64,000 nt of DNA from Xanthomonas vasicola. Its GTDB lineage: Bacteria > Pseudomonadota > Gammaproteobacteria > Xanthomonadales > Xanthomonadaceae. Shown one piece after another: positions 27,302 through 36,739 of this stretch. Position 1 is the stretch's first letter. Each line of letters opens with the position of its first letter. A model generated the notes under the pieces. The model did no database searches. It was not told the origin of the DNA and worked only from the letters and a program-made list of their open reading frames with translations. A program made the translations under genes and the position numbers. The stretch lies in NCBI RefSeq assembly GCF_000772705.2, contig NZ_JSBW02000039.1, forward strand, positions 62,001 through 126,000, written 5' to 3'.

Positions 27302-30300
27302 ATGCGTCGTACGTTGAACAGCTTCAAGTCGAAGGCCATGTTCACCTTCGTTGGCGGCCTGTTGGTCATCAATCCCGCGTTTGCGCAGGATGTCGCTCCG
27401 CCGCCCGCGCCGGCGCCGCAGTCCAGCAGCGATTCCGCTACAACCCTGGATGCCGTCAACGTGACCGGTATCCGCAACAGCCTCAACCAATCGATGGGCA
27501 TCAAGCGCGACGCTGCCGGCGTGGTGGATGCGATCAGTGCCGAAGACATCGGCAAGTTTCCGGATACTAATCTTGCCGAATCGCTCCAACGCATCACCGG
27601 TATTTCCATCGAGCGCCGCGATGGCGAAGGCGCGCAGGTCACCGCACGCGGCTTCGGTCCGCAGTTCAACACCGTCACCCTCAATGGCCGTCTGATTCCC
27701 GGCGCCGATGCGTTCGGTGCGCCCGGCCAGACGCCGATCGGCGGTGTGGATGTCGGCACGCGTGCGTTCAACTTCGCCCAACTCGCGTCCGAAGCCATCA
27801 CCGGCATCGAGGTGTTCAAGACCAGCCGCGCGACTGCGCCCAGCGGCGGCATCGGTGCGACGATCAACATCCAGACCGACAAGCCGTTCAATCACGATGG
27901 CGTGGTGGCCAACGCCGGCGCCAAGATGGTGTCGGACCGCTCCGAGCCCTTCGGCGATTCGCTCACCCCGGAAGTGTCGGGCATCTTCAGCTACACCAAC
28001 CCGGACAAGACCTTCGGTATCGGCTTGAGCGCCAGCTACCAGAAGCGCCACGGCGGTTCGGTGCAGGCCACCGAAAACACCTGGAACATCCAGCGCTGGA
28101 CCGGCACCGACCCGGCGCTGCGCCCGGACGCGGTGGTAACCAATGCCCCGGCGATCGGCCAGTTGTACGGCATGCCTAACGATCTGCGTTACGCATTCGC
28201 CGATTTCCAACGCGAGCGCATGAACGGCCAGGCGGTGATGCAGTTTGCGCCCACCGACAGCCTGACCCTGACCCTGGATTACACTTATTCGGCCAACGAA
28301 ATTCGCGAAGAGCGCGGTGAGCAGGGTATCTGGCTGCAGCGCGCCAACAGCTTTACCGATCTGACCTTCGATACCGGCCAGGCCGTGGCCACGCCGGTCT
28401 ATTTGCGCGATGTGCCCAACGGCGCCAAAGACTTCGGCATGGAGCAACAGCGCAACGAGCAGAAGTACACGCTTGGCTCGCTGGGCTTCAACGCGGATTG
28501 GCAAGTGAGCGATCGCTTCCAGTTGAGCTTCGATGCGCACAATTCGAAGACGCAAAGCCTGCCCAACGACCCGACCACGGGCGGCAGCGCCACCTACTTC
28601 AGCTTCGCCGGCACCAATAACTGCACCAATGGGCCGTACTGCGGCGGCCAATGGGGACAGGAACTGTGGTTCAACAATTCCTTGCCGATCGGCGCACGCA
28701 CCTGGTATCCCACTGCAGCCGATTCGCTGGCAAATACCAATGGCGTGGTCAATCCTGCTTTCACGCCTGCCGAGCTCGGCTCGCAGGTGCTGCGCATTTT
28801 CTATCAGAAGCAGGTGACCGAAACCAAGGAAGGGCGCCTGGACGGCAAGTTCGACTTTGACGACGGGCGCTTCCAGTTTGGCGTGAGCTCGACCAACACC
28901 ACCATGCAGCGCCGTGTCAGCGAGACCAACTCGCCGCTGGGCGATTGGGGCGTGGCCAATGCGGGCAACGAGCCGGGAATGGTCGCGCTGCTGCAGCCGG
29001 TGAGCATCACCGGCATGTTCAAGGATTTCAATCCCACCGGCGCTGCCCCCAGTGCATGGCGTGGCGATGCCGATCAGCTGGCTTTGTGGGGTGGAAGTCA
29101 GTACGGCGCGACCACGCGCTACAACCCGCAATACACCGCCGACAACCGGGTGGAAGAAAAGACCCGCGCTGCCTACGTGCAGTTGGAAATTGCCGGTGCC
29201 ATCGCCGGGATGACCACCAATACACGCCTGGGTCTGCGCTACGAGCGCACCGACGTGGAATCCACCTCGCAGGTGGCCACGCCGACCGCGCTGCTGTGGC
29301 TTTCCAACAACGATTTCCAGTTGATCCGCTCCACTGAGCAGCAGCCTTTCAGCGAGAAGACCAGCTACAACTACATCCTGCCCAACATGGACTTCAGCAT
29401 CGATTTCACCGATCAGCTGAAAGGTCGTGCCTCGTTCGGTCAGACCATTGCACGGGCGCCGTACAACAATCTCATCGCCGGTCCCACGCCAAATACCCCC
29501 AACGGCTCGATCCTGATCAATCCGTCCAACCGCGCCGGTGGCGACTCGCAGACGCCAACCCTCGATCCGTTGGAATCGGACAACCTCGATCTGGCACTGG
29601 AGTGGTATTTCGCTGACGCCAGCTACATCTCAGCGACGTTCTGGAACAAGCGCGTGAGCAATTTCATCGGCAATACCGTCACGCGTGAATCGCTGTACGG
29701 ATTGACCGACCCCACCTCGGGGCCGGATGCCCAGGCCGCGCTGGCGTTCCTGCAAAGCGGTGCCTGCGCCGCCCAGGTGGGCGCGGCCGGCAACGATGTC
29801 GCAGGTGCATGTTCGGCCAACGACACCTCGCTGTTCGCGGCAATGGCACTGCTGCGCAATGCGGCTGCTACCGGCGGGCTGAGCGCCTACAACGGCAGTT
29901 CGGCGCAGAGCCTGGCGCTGGAGAATGCCTACGATATCGCCGGCAATGCCTCCGACCCGTTGTATCAGTTCGACGTGTCGCGGCCGATCAACCAGAACAA
30001 GGCAAATATCCACGGTTGGGAACTGGGTGGGCAGTACTTCTTCGGCAGCACCGGTTTCGGCATCTATGCCAACTACACCATCGTGGAAGGCGATGTGGCA
30101 TTCGATAACACCGTGATCGACCGCGATCAGTTCGCGTTGCTCGGCCTGAGCGATACCGCCAACGTCATGCTGATGTACGAGAAGTATGGCTGGAGCGCAC
30201 GCCTGGCCTGGAACTGGCGTGACGAATACCTGATTGCTGCCAACCAGGACAACGCCAACCGCAACCCGTACTACGTTGAGCCCTATCAGCAGTTCGACCT

Positions 30301-30460
30301 CAGCGTGAGCTACGCATTCAACAAGCAGCTGTCGGTGGGCTTCGAGGCGATCAACCTGACCGGTGAAGACGTGCGCTGGCATGGCCGCTCGGAGAAGCAG
30401 ATCATCCGCTTGATCGACCAGCAGCCGCGTTACACGCTGGGCGTGCGGTACGCGTTCTGA
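27302..30460 (+). CDS. TonB-dependent outer-membrane receptor
   Basis: 1052 residues from ATG 27302 (GAGGACA upstream; the ATG at 27275 gives a non-signal leader). Signal peptide ends near NPAFAQ. Plug domain with TonB-box region LDAVNVTGIRNSLNQSMGIKRDAAGVVDAIS, DIGKFPDTNLAESLQRITGISIER, VTARGFGPQFNTVTLNGR; then a large 22-strand barrel ending in aromatic F (YTLGVRYAF). The plug sequence is of the carbohydrate-type receptors abundant in Xanthomonas and Caulobacter. Together with the operators upstream and the SapC/cupin/halogenase genes downstream it looks like a carbohydrate or glycoconjugate uptake locus; the ligand is unknown. Confidence 0.94.
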   Translation: MRRTLNSFKSKAMFTFVGGLLVINPAFAQDVAPPPAPAPQSSSDSATTLDAVNVTGIRNSLNQSMGIKRDAAGVVDAISAEDIGKFPDTNLAESLQRITGISIERRDGEGAQVTARGFGPQFNTVTLNGRLIPGADAFGAPGQTPIGGVDVGTRAFNFAQLASEAITGIEVFKTSRATAPSGGIGATINIQTDKPFNHDGVVANAGAKMVSDRSEPFGDSLTPEVSGIFSYTNPDKTFGIGLSASYQKRHGGSVQATENTWNIQRWTGTDPALRPDAVVTNAPAIGQLYGMPNDLRYAFADFQRERMNGQAVMQFAPTDSLTLTLDYTYSANEIREERGEQGIWLQRANSFTDLTFDTGQAVATPVYLRDVPNGAKDFGMEQQRNEQKYTLGSLGFNADWQVSDRFQLSFDAHNSKTQSLPNDPTTGGSATYFSFAGTNNCTNGPYCGGQWGQELWFNNSLPIGARTWYPTAADSLANTNGVVNPAFTPAELGSQVLRIFYQKQVTETKEGRLDGKFDFDDGRFQFGVSSTNTTMQRRVSETNSPLGDWGVANAGNEPGMVALLQPVSITGMFKDFNPTGAAPSAWRGDADQLALWGGSQYGATTRYNPQYTADNRVEEKTRAAYVQLEIAGAIAGMTTNTRLGLRYERTDVESTSQVATPTALLWLSNNDFQLIRSTEQQPFSEKTSYNYILPNMDFSIDFTDQLKGRASFGQTIARAPYNNLIAGPTPNTPNGSILINPSNRAGGDSQTPTLDPLESDNLDLALEWYFADASYISATFWNKRVSNFIGNTVTRESLYGLTDPTSGPDAQAALAFLQSGACAAQVGAAGNDVAGACSANDTSLFAAMALLRNAAATGGLSAYNGSSAQSLALENAYDIAGNASDPLYQFDVSRPINQNKANIHGWELGGQYFFGSTGFGIYANYTIVEGDVAFDNTVIDRDQFALLGLSDTANVMLMYEKYGWSARLAWNWRDEYLIAANQDNANRNPYYVEPYQQFDLSVSYAFNKQLSVGFEAINLTGEDVRWHGRSEKQIIRLIDQQPRYTLGVRYAF

Positions 30461-30790
30461 GTCATCACGCCGACGCGCTTGAAGCTGTAGCCCTGCGGCC
30501 GCCATCGCGTGATGGCGGCCGCAACTGGTTGTTGCACAAGTGCTCGCTCGGGGTACGCAGCCGTGTCGTTCAGCAGCACCGTCTCTGTCTGTGCATATGA
30601 GGTCGCCGGCGCAGTGCGCACCCGTGACGTACGCGCTGATGTTCGCATTGATGCAGCGTATTGCTGCCCTGCGGCTTGCCGGCGCGCCTATTTTTGGCAA
30701 TGCTCAGCATCGCCATGCACGCGGGGATGCGTGCGACCGAAACCCATCATGACTGCAGTCCTTCGCGACGGATGGCTGCTGGAGTTTTAA
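30461..30790. other. 330-bp intergenic region after the receptor
   Basis: Contains the strong hairpin at 30495-30522; the rest has no supported gene. sapC may have its own promoter here or depend on read-through. Confidence 0.4.
30495..30522 (+). terminator. Strong hairpin after the TonB receptor gene
   Basis: Perfect 12-bp stem GCGGCCGCCATC/GATGGCGGCCGC with loop GCGT, 35 bases past the stop. No uninterrupted T-run follows (AACTGGTTGTT), so it may attenuate rather than terminate fully, leaving a trickle of transcript for sapC. Confidence 0.6.
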
Positions 30791-31543
30791 ATGACGCGAT
30801 ATGCAGTGCTCAACAACGTGGCGCATCACGACCTGCGCGTGATCCTGCGCTTTGGTGCGGAATTCGGCGATGCGCTCGGCGTGGTGCCGGCTTTCGTCAC
30901 CGAATACGCCGAGCTGCAGCGCGAGTACCCGCTGTTCTTCCGCAAGGATCCGGCTGGGAGTGGTTACCAATCTGTGGCGCTGCTGGGCTTCGCACAGGAC
31001 GAGAACCTGTTTCTGCAGGACGGGCGCTGGAATGCCGGCTACCTGCCGGGCATTGTGGCCAAAGGGCCGTTCTTGATCGGTTTCCAGGAGCAGCACATCG
31101 ACGGCGCCTTGGTGCAAGAGCCGGTGATCCATGTCGACCTGGAGCATCCACGCATCAGCCGCAGCGAGGGCGAGGCGGTGTTCCTGCCGCAAGGCGGGCA
31201 CAGTCCATATCTGGAGCACATCATTGGTGTGTTGCGCGGCATCCGCGAGGGCGTGGACGCAGGGCAAGCGATGGCGGCTGCCTTCGACGCGCTGGGTCTG
31301 ATCGAGCCAGTGCGCCTGGACGTCGCGCTGGATGCCAGCCACGCCACGCAGTTGCAGGGATTGTTCGCCATCGAACGCGAACGGCTTGCCGCATTGGATG
31401 CACAAGCGCTGCATCAGTTGCATCGGGCCGGCTATCTGGAAGGTGCCTTCCTGATGTTGGCATCGCTGCACAACGTGCGCCGGCTGATGGCCGAGAAGCA
31501 GCGCCGCTTGCAGCACTCGCACAGCGACTCCGTTGCCGCGTAG
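30791..31543 (+). CDS. SapC family protein
   Basis: 250 residues, soluble. SapC-family blocks are visible: FVTEYAELQREYPLFFRKD, SVALLGFAQDENLFLQDGRW, GYLPGIVAKGPFLIGF, LVQEPVIHVDLEHPRIS. The family is named for an S-layer-associated protein of Campylobacter but in Xanthomonas and Caulobacter it is regularly encoded beside TonB receptors, a cupin-like protein and a flavin halogenase. Mechanism unknown. Next gene starts 11 bases after the stop. Confidence 0.85.
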   Translation: MTRYAVLNNVAHHDLRVILRFGAEFGDALGVVPAFVTEYAELQREYPLFFRKDPAGSGYQSVALLGFAQDENLFLQDGRWNAGYLPGIVAKGPFLIGFQEQHIDGALVQEPVIHVDLEHPRISRSEGEAVFLPQGGHSPYLEHIIGVLRGIREGVDAGQAMAAAFDALGLIEPVRLDVALDASHATQLQGLFAIERERLAALDAQALHQLHRAGYLEGAFLMLASLHNVRRLMAEKQRRLQHSHSDSVAA

Positions 31544-31553
31544 GCCTGAGCGC

Positions 31554-32600
31554 ATGGCCGCACGCGCCGCCGATCTCTCCGTCACCGCAGGCACCGCCAT
31601 CGCCGAGCGTAGCGATTGCGGCCCCGACGCATTGCCGCTCGCCGAACTTTGCGACGCCGCCGAGCCGGTGGTGCTGCGTGGCCTCGCGCGCAATTGGTCG
31701 CTGGTGCAAGCCGGGCTGCGCAGCGCCGAGGAAGCCATGGCGCTGTTGCGTGCGCACGATACTGGCCGCCCCTTGCAATATTCCTACGGCGGCCCGGACA
31801 TCGGCAGCCGCCCGTTCTATCGCGACGATTGCAGCGCGCTCAACTTCGAGGTGCAACGCGGCAGCTTGAGCACCCTGCTGGATGCCATCGCAGCACATCG
31901 CGATGACGTGCAGCAGCCCACCTATTACTTGGCCTCGTTGCCGGTGGATGCCAACCTGCCTGGATTGCGCACGCACAACGACCTGGATGTCGCTGCGAAG
32001 GGCAGCCCCGTGCAGCCCAGCATCTGGATCGGCAATCGCGTGATCGCCTCGTGTCACTACGATGCGCTGGATAACCTGGCCTGCTGCACGGTGGGGCAAC
32101 GGCGTTTTACGCTGTTTCCGCCGGAACAGGTGGCCAATCTCTACCCCGGCCCGCTCGATCCCACGCCTGGGGGACAGGTGGTGAGCATGGTCGATTTCGC
32201 TCGCCCGGATCTGCAGCGCTTTCCGCGCTTTGCCGATGCCTTGCCGCATGCGCGCAGCGTGGCGCTGGAGCCGGGCGATGCCTTGTTTATCCCCAGCATG
32301 TGGTGGCATCACGTCGAATCGCTGCATTCGTTCAACGTGCTGGTCAATTACTGGTGGAGCAGCGCGCCGGCGCATCTGCCTGCCGGGATGCCGGCCCTGT
32401 ACCACGCGCTATGGGCCATTCGCGACCGCCCGGCAGCGGAGAAACAGGCGTGGCGCGCGCTGTTCGATCACTACGTGTTCGGCCCTGCCGAGCGAGCCGG
32501 CGAACACCTGCCCGAATCGGCACGCCAGGCGCTTGGTCCGATCGACCCAACGTTGGCACGACAGCTGCGCGCCATGCTGATCGGCAAGTTGAACCGTTGA
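31554..32600 (+). CDS. Cupin-like/JmjC-fold protein, putative Fe(II) oxygenase
   Basis: 348 residues from ATG 31554 (the longer frame starts at a TTG inside sapC). Cupin_8/JmjC signature: H168-x-D170 in SCHYDALDNLACC and H252/H253 in MWWHHVESL provide the 2-His-1-carboxylate iron site; FTLFPPEQVANLYP and LEPGDALFIPSMWWHH are characteristic of FIH-like hydroxylases. Genes of this type in the SapC/halogenase set are often called Pass1-related. An oxygenase acting on a protein or on the imported compound is possible; neither is shown. Confidence 0.82.
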   Translation: MAARAADLSVTAGTAIAERSDCGPDALPLAELCDAAEPVVLRGLARNWSLVQAGLRSAEEAMALLRAHDTGRPLQYSYGGPDIGSRPFYRDDCSALNFEVQRGSLSTLLDAIAAHRDDVQQPTYYLASLPVDANLPGLRTHNDLDVAAKGSPVQPSIWIGNRVIASCHYDALDNLACCTVGQRRFTLFPPEQVANLYPGPLDPTPGGQVVSMVDFARPDLQRFPRFADALPHARSVALEPGDALFIPSMWWHHVESLHSFNVLVNYWWSSAPAHLPAGMPALYHALWAIRDRPAAEKQAWRALFDHYVFGPAERAGEHLPESARQALGPIDPTLARQLRAMLIGKLNR

Positions 32601-32640
32601 TGCGCAACACCGCTCTCAACCCATCTCACAGGAATGCGCA

Positions 32641-34158
32641 GTGACTCAGGCTCAGATTCGCAAGGTGGTGATCGCCGGTGGTGGAACGGCCGGCTGGATC
32701 GCCGCTTGTGCGCTTTCGCATCAATTCCGCGATTTGCTGGACATCACCCTGGTCGAGTCCGAGCAGATCGGCACTGTGGGCGTAGGCGAATCCACCGTGC
32801 CGCCCATCCGGACCTTCCACCGGTTCCTGCAGATTGACGAGCAGGAGTTTCTGCGTGCGGTCGCCGGCACCTTCAAGCTCTCGATCTCGTTCGAGAATTG
32901 GCTGCGTCAGGGCGATCGCTATATCCATCCGTTCGGCATCACCGGCCAGAGCACCCTGGTGTGCGCCTTCCATCATCTGTGGCTGGAAAGCCAACGCCGC
33001 GGCATGCCGGGCAGCTTCGGCGATTACTGCCTGGAAACCGTGGCCTCGCGCGTGGACCGTTTTGCGCTGCATGGCGAGCCGGCGGTCAATTATGCGTATC
33101 ACCTGGACGCGGCGCTGTATGCCAAGTTCCTGCGCGCGCGTAGCGAGGCCTGTGGCGTCAAGCGTATCGAAGGCAAGATCCAGCAGGTGACCGTGCAGCC
33201 GCACAGCGGCGACGTCGCCAGCCTGGTGCTCGAAGACGGGCAGGTGATCGAAGGCGATCTGTTTATCGATTGCAGTGGCTTTCGCGGCCTGCTGATCGAG
33301 CAGACGCTGCACACCGGCTATGAAGATTGGAGCCATTGGCTGCCGTGCGACCGTGCGGTGGCGGTGCAGACCGAAGCCGTTGGCCCGCCGGTGCCGTATA
33401 CCCGCGCTATCGCGCACGAAGCCGGCTGGCGTTGGCATATTCCGTTGCAGCATCGCGTCGGCAACGGCCTGGTGTTTTCGAGCAAGCATCTGTCCGATGA
33501 CGAAGCGCACGCCAAGCTGCTGCACGATGTGGCCGCGCCCGCCGTCAAGGACCCCTGGATGGTGCCGTTCCGCACCGGCCGCCGGCTCAAAGCCTGGAAC
33601 AAGAATGTGGTCTCGCTTGGTCTGGCCAGCGGCTTTATCGAACCGCTGGAATCCACCAGCATTCATCTCACCATCTCTGCGGTGGTACGGCTGTTGGCGC
33701 TGTTTCCGGCCGAAGGCATCGCACCATCGCAGGTGCAATTGTTCAATGACGTCAGCCGCGCTGAAATGGAGCACGTGCGCGACTTCGTTACCTTGCATTA
33801 CCACGCTACCCAGCGCGATGAACCGTTATGGCAGCAATGCCGCGAGATGGAACTGCCCGACTCGCTTGCGTTGCGTCTGCGTGCCTGGCGCGAACGCGCG
33901 CACGCCTGGCAGGGTGCGGATGAATTGTTCCGTGTCGATTCCTGGACCCATGTGCTGATGGGGCAGGGCATCGCACCCGAGCAGCATCACCCGCTGACGC
34001 GCGCGTTCGCCGACCACGACCTGCGCCGCCTGCTCGACGGTATCGCCCAGCCGATCCAGCACGCGGTGCAGCAGATGCCGTCGCAACAAGCCTTTATCGA
34101 GCGCTATTGCAAGGCAGGCGCACAGGTGTGGGGGATGCGCAGGCCCATGCCGGCATAA
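32641..34158 (+). CDS. Flavin-dependent (tryptophan) halogenase family protein
   Basis: 505 residues from GTG 32641. FAD-binding GGGTAGW at 13-19; the halogenase-specific WRWHIP motif at 263-268, which blocks monooxygenase chemistry; catalytic Lys79 in GTFKLSISFENW, the same position as in PrnA; and the Glu of PLEST (E337). All hallmarks for generating a Lys-bound hypohalous species are thus present, so it is predicted to be active. It lies 40 bases after the cupin gene in a TonB-receptor locus, not in a secondary-metabolite cluster. A free-tryptophan substrate should not be assumed. Confidence 0.88.
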   Translation: MTQAQIRKVVIAGGGTAGWIAACALSHQFRDLLDITLVESEQIGTVGVGESTVPPIRTFHRFLQIDEQEFLRAVAGTFKLSISFENWLRQGDRYIHPFGITGQSTLVCAFHHLWLESQRRGMPGSFGDYCLETVASRVDRFALHGEPAVNYAYHLDAALYAKFLRARSEACGVKRIEGKIQQVTVQPHSGDVASLVLEDGQVIEGDLFIDCSGFRGLLIEQTLHTGYEDWSHWLPCDRAVAVQTEAVGPPVPYTRAIAHEAGWRWHIPLQHRVGNGLVFSSKHLSDDEAHAKLLHDVAAPAVKDPWMVPFRTGRRLKAWNKNVVSLGLASGFIEPLESTSIHLTISAVVRLLALFPAEGIAPSQVQLFNDVSRAEMEHVRDFVTLHYHATQRDEPLWQQCREMELPDSLALRLRAWRERAHAWQGADELFRVDSWTHVLMGQGIAPEQHHPLTRAFADHDLRRLLDGIAQPIQHAVQQMPSQQAFIERYCKAGAQVWGMRRPMPA

Positions 34159-34206
34159 CGCCGGCCATCTGGCGACACTTCGGGGCAGGTGTTGCGCGTG
34201 CCTGCG

Positions 34207-35211
34207 CTAGAGACGCATCAAATCCTTGCCCACCACGATCGGCCCGGCGTAATGCCTGCGCGCGCCCTCGCTCCACATCGCATCGGTGATGGACGCATCG
34301 CCACCAGGAACGAAGTGATTGAGCACAAGCATCTTGGCCTTGGCCGCGGCTGCAATCTTGCCGACCTCCTCGCTGGTGGAATGGCTCTTGAGCAAATGGT
34401 CCAGCAACGTGGGCGCGTTATCGTTGTTCTGAAGCATCTTTTGCAGTGCCGGTAGATACATCACCTCGTGCACCAGGATATCGGTGTTCTTCGCGAACTC
34501 GGCCAGTGCGGGCAGATAGCGCGTGTCTCCAGAGAACACCACGCTGCGGTCGCGCGCTTCGAACCGGTATGCGAATGCCGGCTTGAGCGTGTAATGGTCC
34601 ACCAAGGTGGCGGTTACGGTGACCTGATCGTTTTTCAGCACAGTGCCGGGCTGATCGAATTCGTGCAAATGGATCAGCTGCTTGAACGGCGGGCGGCCTT
34701 CCTCACGGATGCGTGCCTTGATGTCGATGGCATTCATCTCGACAAAGGCATTCACCATCTTGGCGATGCCGGGTGGGCCGTATAGATGCACTGCTGTTTG
34801 CAGGCCACTGGCCCAGGCGAGCCACACCACGTTGAGCAGATCGGCGCTGTGGTCGGAGTGGAGGTGGGTCAAAAAGATATCGCGCAGCATGGGCAGGCGG
34901 ATCCCGGCCTTGGCCAGTTGCTGCGCGACCCCGTTGCCGCAATCGATGAGATACGGCTGCCCATCGATGACCAGCGCATTGGCTGCCGCCGCCCGCAAGG
35001 GCGAAGGCGTCGGGCCACCCTTGGTGCCCAGCAGCACCAGGACGCTACCCTCGGCTGGGAACGGTGCTGGCGGTGCGGCTTCGGGCTTGGAGAGCCCATG
35101 TCGTGTAGACGACTGCGCAGCACCAAGCTGCCCCACCGCAGTCAGCGCACCGGCAACCAGGGCAGTGCGCAGCAGCGTGCGGCGGGAGCGGGATGGATGG
35201 AATGCGGTCAT
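34207..35211 (-). CDS. Tat-exported metallo-beta-lactamase-fold hydrolase
   Basis: 334 residues from ATG 35211. A twin-arginine signal (SRRTLLRTALVAG) is followed by a metallo-beta-lactamase fold with HLHSDHSAD zinc motif, GNGVAQQLAKAG, SGDTRYLPAL (Asp ligand) and LNHFVPGG (His). The arrangement is closest to arylsulfatase/RNase-Z-like hydrolases. Likely periplasmic with metal loaded in the cytoplasm. Convergent with the halogenase gene; substrate unknown. Confidence 0.86.
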   Translation of the reverse strand: MTAFHPSRSRRTLLRTALVAGALTAVGQLGAAQSSTRHGLSKPEAAPPAPFPAEGSVLVLLGTKGGPTPSPLRAAAANALVIDGQPYLIDCGNGVAQQLAKAGIRLPMLRDIFLTHLHSDHSADLLNVVWLAWASGLQTAVHLYGPPGIAKMVNAFVEMNAIDIKARIREEGRPPFKQLIHLHEFDQPGTVLKNDQVTVTATLVDHYTLKPAFAYRFEARDRSVVFSGDTRYLPALAEFAKNTDILVHEVMYLPALQKMLQNNDNAPTLLDHLLKSHSTSEEVGKIAAAAKAKMLVLNHFVPGGDASITDAMWSEGARRHYAGPIVVGKDLMRL

Positions 35212-35349
35212 TGCGGCTCCTGTCGGTGTGCGTGTGTTGGTGGGTGCCGATGCACTTCTGTGTCCTGGACACACAATACGTCAGGCGTCGCTGGCAGCGA
35301 TTCGCCACAGCAGTCCAGGCGCTATGTTTCGCTGCTCACATCGCCAAGC

Positions 35350-35748
35350 TCAGAATTCGCGCGCAACGAATTGATTCAACGCCGGCGAACGATAGAACGC
35401 CATGCATTGCGCGAAGATGCGGTTGAACGGGCCGCGACGCGCCTCGTCCTTCATCGGAACTTCTCTCTTGTCGAAGCCCGCAGTGCTGGCGTCGACAAAA
35501 CGCTGCAGACGCTCGGTGGCGCCGGCTTTGGCGTTATCCATCGCATAGGTGGTCAGCAGATACGAGCGATCGCGTAGCTGGTCGGGCGCGTATTTGCCGC
35601 TGCGCGTGTAGTTGTTGTCCAGGCAGCGCTGCAGCGCGTAGCCCTTGATGTCCTCGCGATCGGCGGGCTTGCCAGCCGCCTGGGCAGCGGTTTGTAGCGT
35701 CATGGCAGCAAGGGTGATAACGAACAGTGCGGTACGTAGACGAAGCAT
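35350..35748 (-). CDS. Small secreted protein, possibly Tai4-like immunity protein
   Basis: 132 residues from ATG 35748 (second Met of the frame, where a signal peptide LRLRTALFVITLAAMTLQTAAQA begins). The mature part is all-alpha in appearance with two Cys (LQRCLDNNY and FAQCMAFYRS) and ends in the CMxxYxSxxL pattern that resembles the T6SS amidase-immunity protein Tai4. No Tae4-like amidase gene is adjacent, so if the resemblance is real it is an orphan. Could equally be an unrelated DUF protein. Confidence 0.6.
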   Translation of the reverse strand: MLRLRTALFVITLAAMTLQTAAQAAGKPADREDIKGYALQRCLDNNYTRSGKYAPDQLRDRSYLLTTYAMDNAKAGATERLQRFVDASTAGFDKREVPMKDEARRGPFNRIFAQCMAFYRSPALNQFVAREF

Positions 35749-35788
35749 GGGCGGCGACTGGCGAAGGAGACCCAACAAGTCTGCATCA

Positions 35789-36196
35789 TCACGCTACGCG
35801 CCGCCTAGATTTGCACGGGGTGAAGCCGGGTGAATTTGGCGGCGGCGGTCGTCCTGATTGTCTGACGTTGGGCAGCGATGGCGTTGATCTGGCGGGGGTA
35901 ACGCACGGCGTACCGTGCTGTTGTCGCAATAAGAGCATTGCTGCTTGGCTATAGGCGCGCTGGAAATCGTGGCGCATTGACTCGTTCGACTCATTCCAAC
36001 GAGCGATTATTTTGTCATCCGAAAGGTGATTTCTTAAGGTCTTCAGCGCAGCTGGACCCGCCATGAGTATCACCACAGAGCTTCGAGTAAGCGCCCAATC
36101 ATCACTGTTTTGAACGATGCCATCGAAGTGGTCCGCGTCGGATGGCGAGGTCCAAACATCGTGGTGGTGCTGGTCGTATTCACGGGCTTCCAGCAT
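35789..36196 (-). CDS. Doubtful hypothetical ORF
   Basis: 135 codons from ATG 36196 (MLEAREYDQHHHDVW..), on the same strand as the previous small protein. The middle (SDDWALTRSSVVILMAGPAALKTLRNHLSDDKIIARWNESNES) is coding-like, but the C-terminal 40 residues are low-complexity and read into the previous gene's upstream region. No family recognised. May be a degraded gene. Confidence 0.3.
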   Translation of the reverse strand: MLEAREYDQHHHDVWTSPSDADHFDGIVQNSDDWALTRSSVVILMAGPAALKTLRNHLSDDKIIARWNESNESMRHDFQRAYSQAAMLLLRQQHGTPCVTPARSTPSLPNVRQSGRPPPPNSPGFTPCKSRRRVA

Positions 36197-36739
36197 TGCG
36201 GTAAGGCGGTCACGCTTCGAGCAGTCGGATTCATCATCGTGTCCACCACGGCAAGCATCCTGCGCTGGCCGCCACGGTTGTAGGAGTCCGGTGGCTATTG
36301 CTTGTGCGCCTCCAGTGCTTGCCAAAGGCCCACCCTCGCCCTTGTCCAACGCTCAAATCAAGACGGACCTGATTCGCGAATCCATCAGCTCGCATCCAGG
36401 CAACTGTCCTTGCCCCCATAACACAGCGCGTAATGGAAGCAGCTGTGGCGGTAGGAGCGCATAGCCGTGGTTGCGGTTACGTGTCCCTTTGCTATCCGAA
36501 AGACCTAACGGCCGACATGGTTGCTCAATACCGCGCCAGATAGCAGTCTCAGTGTGTGCCCATGCTGATGCTTCTGCTCTGTTGTTGGTGGCGACCTGCT
36601 GGTGGCCACAGAGTCACGCGGCCGTCTCCACGGCCAGCGCAACACGCTGCCCGGCCCCGTGGGGGATGGGTCTATCCGTCGTCCCCAGACGCCTGGCAAG
36701 GGGTGGGGCATAGCGTGTCAGGGCGGTGGATAATTGCTA
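36197..36739. other. Non-coding or decayed stretch in the accessory segment
   Basis: No supported gene. Fragments reading GTAGGAG occur at 36283 and 36450, reminiscent of REP-type entry sequences. Composition is mixed, consistent with remnants. Confidence 0.35.

Noticed and set aside
26996-29131. 711-codon open frame antisense to the TonB receptor
   Set aside because: Composition of a shadow frame; the plus strand gives a complete receptor with signal peptide, plug and barrel.
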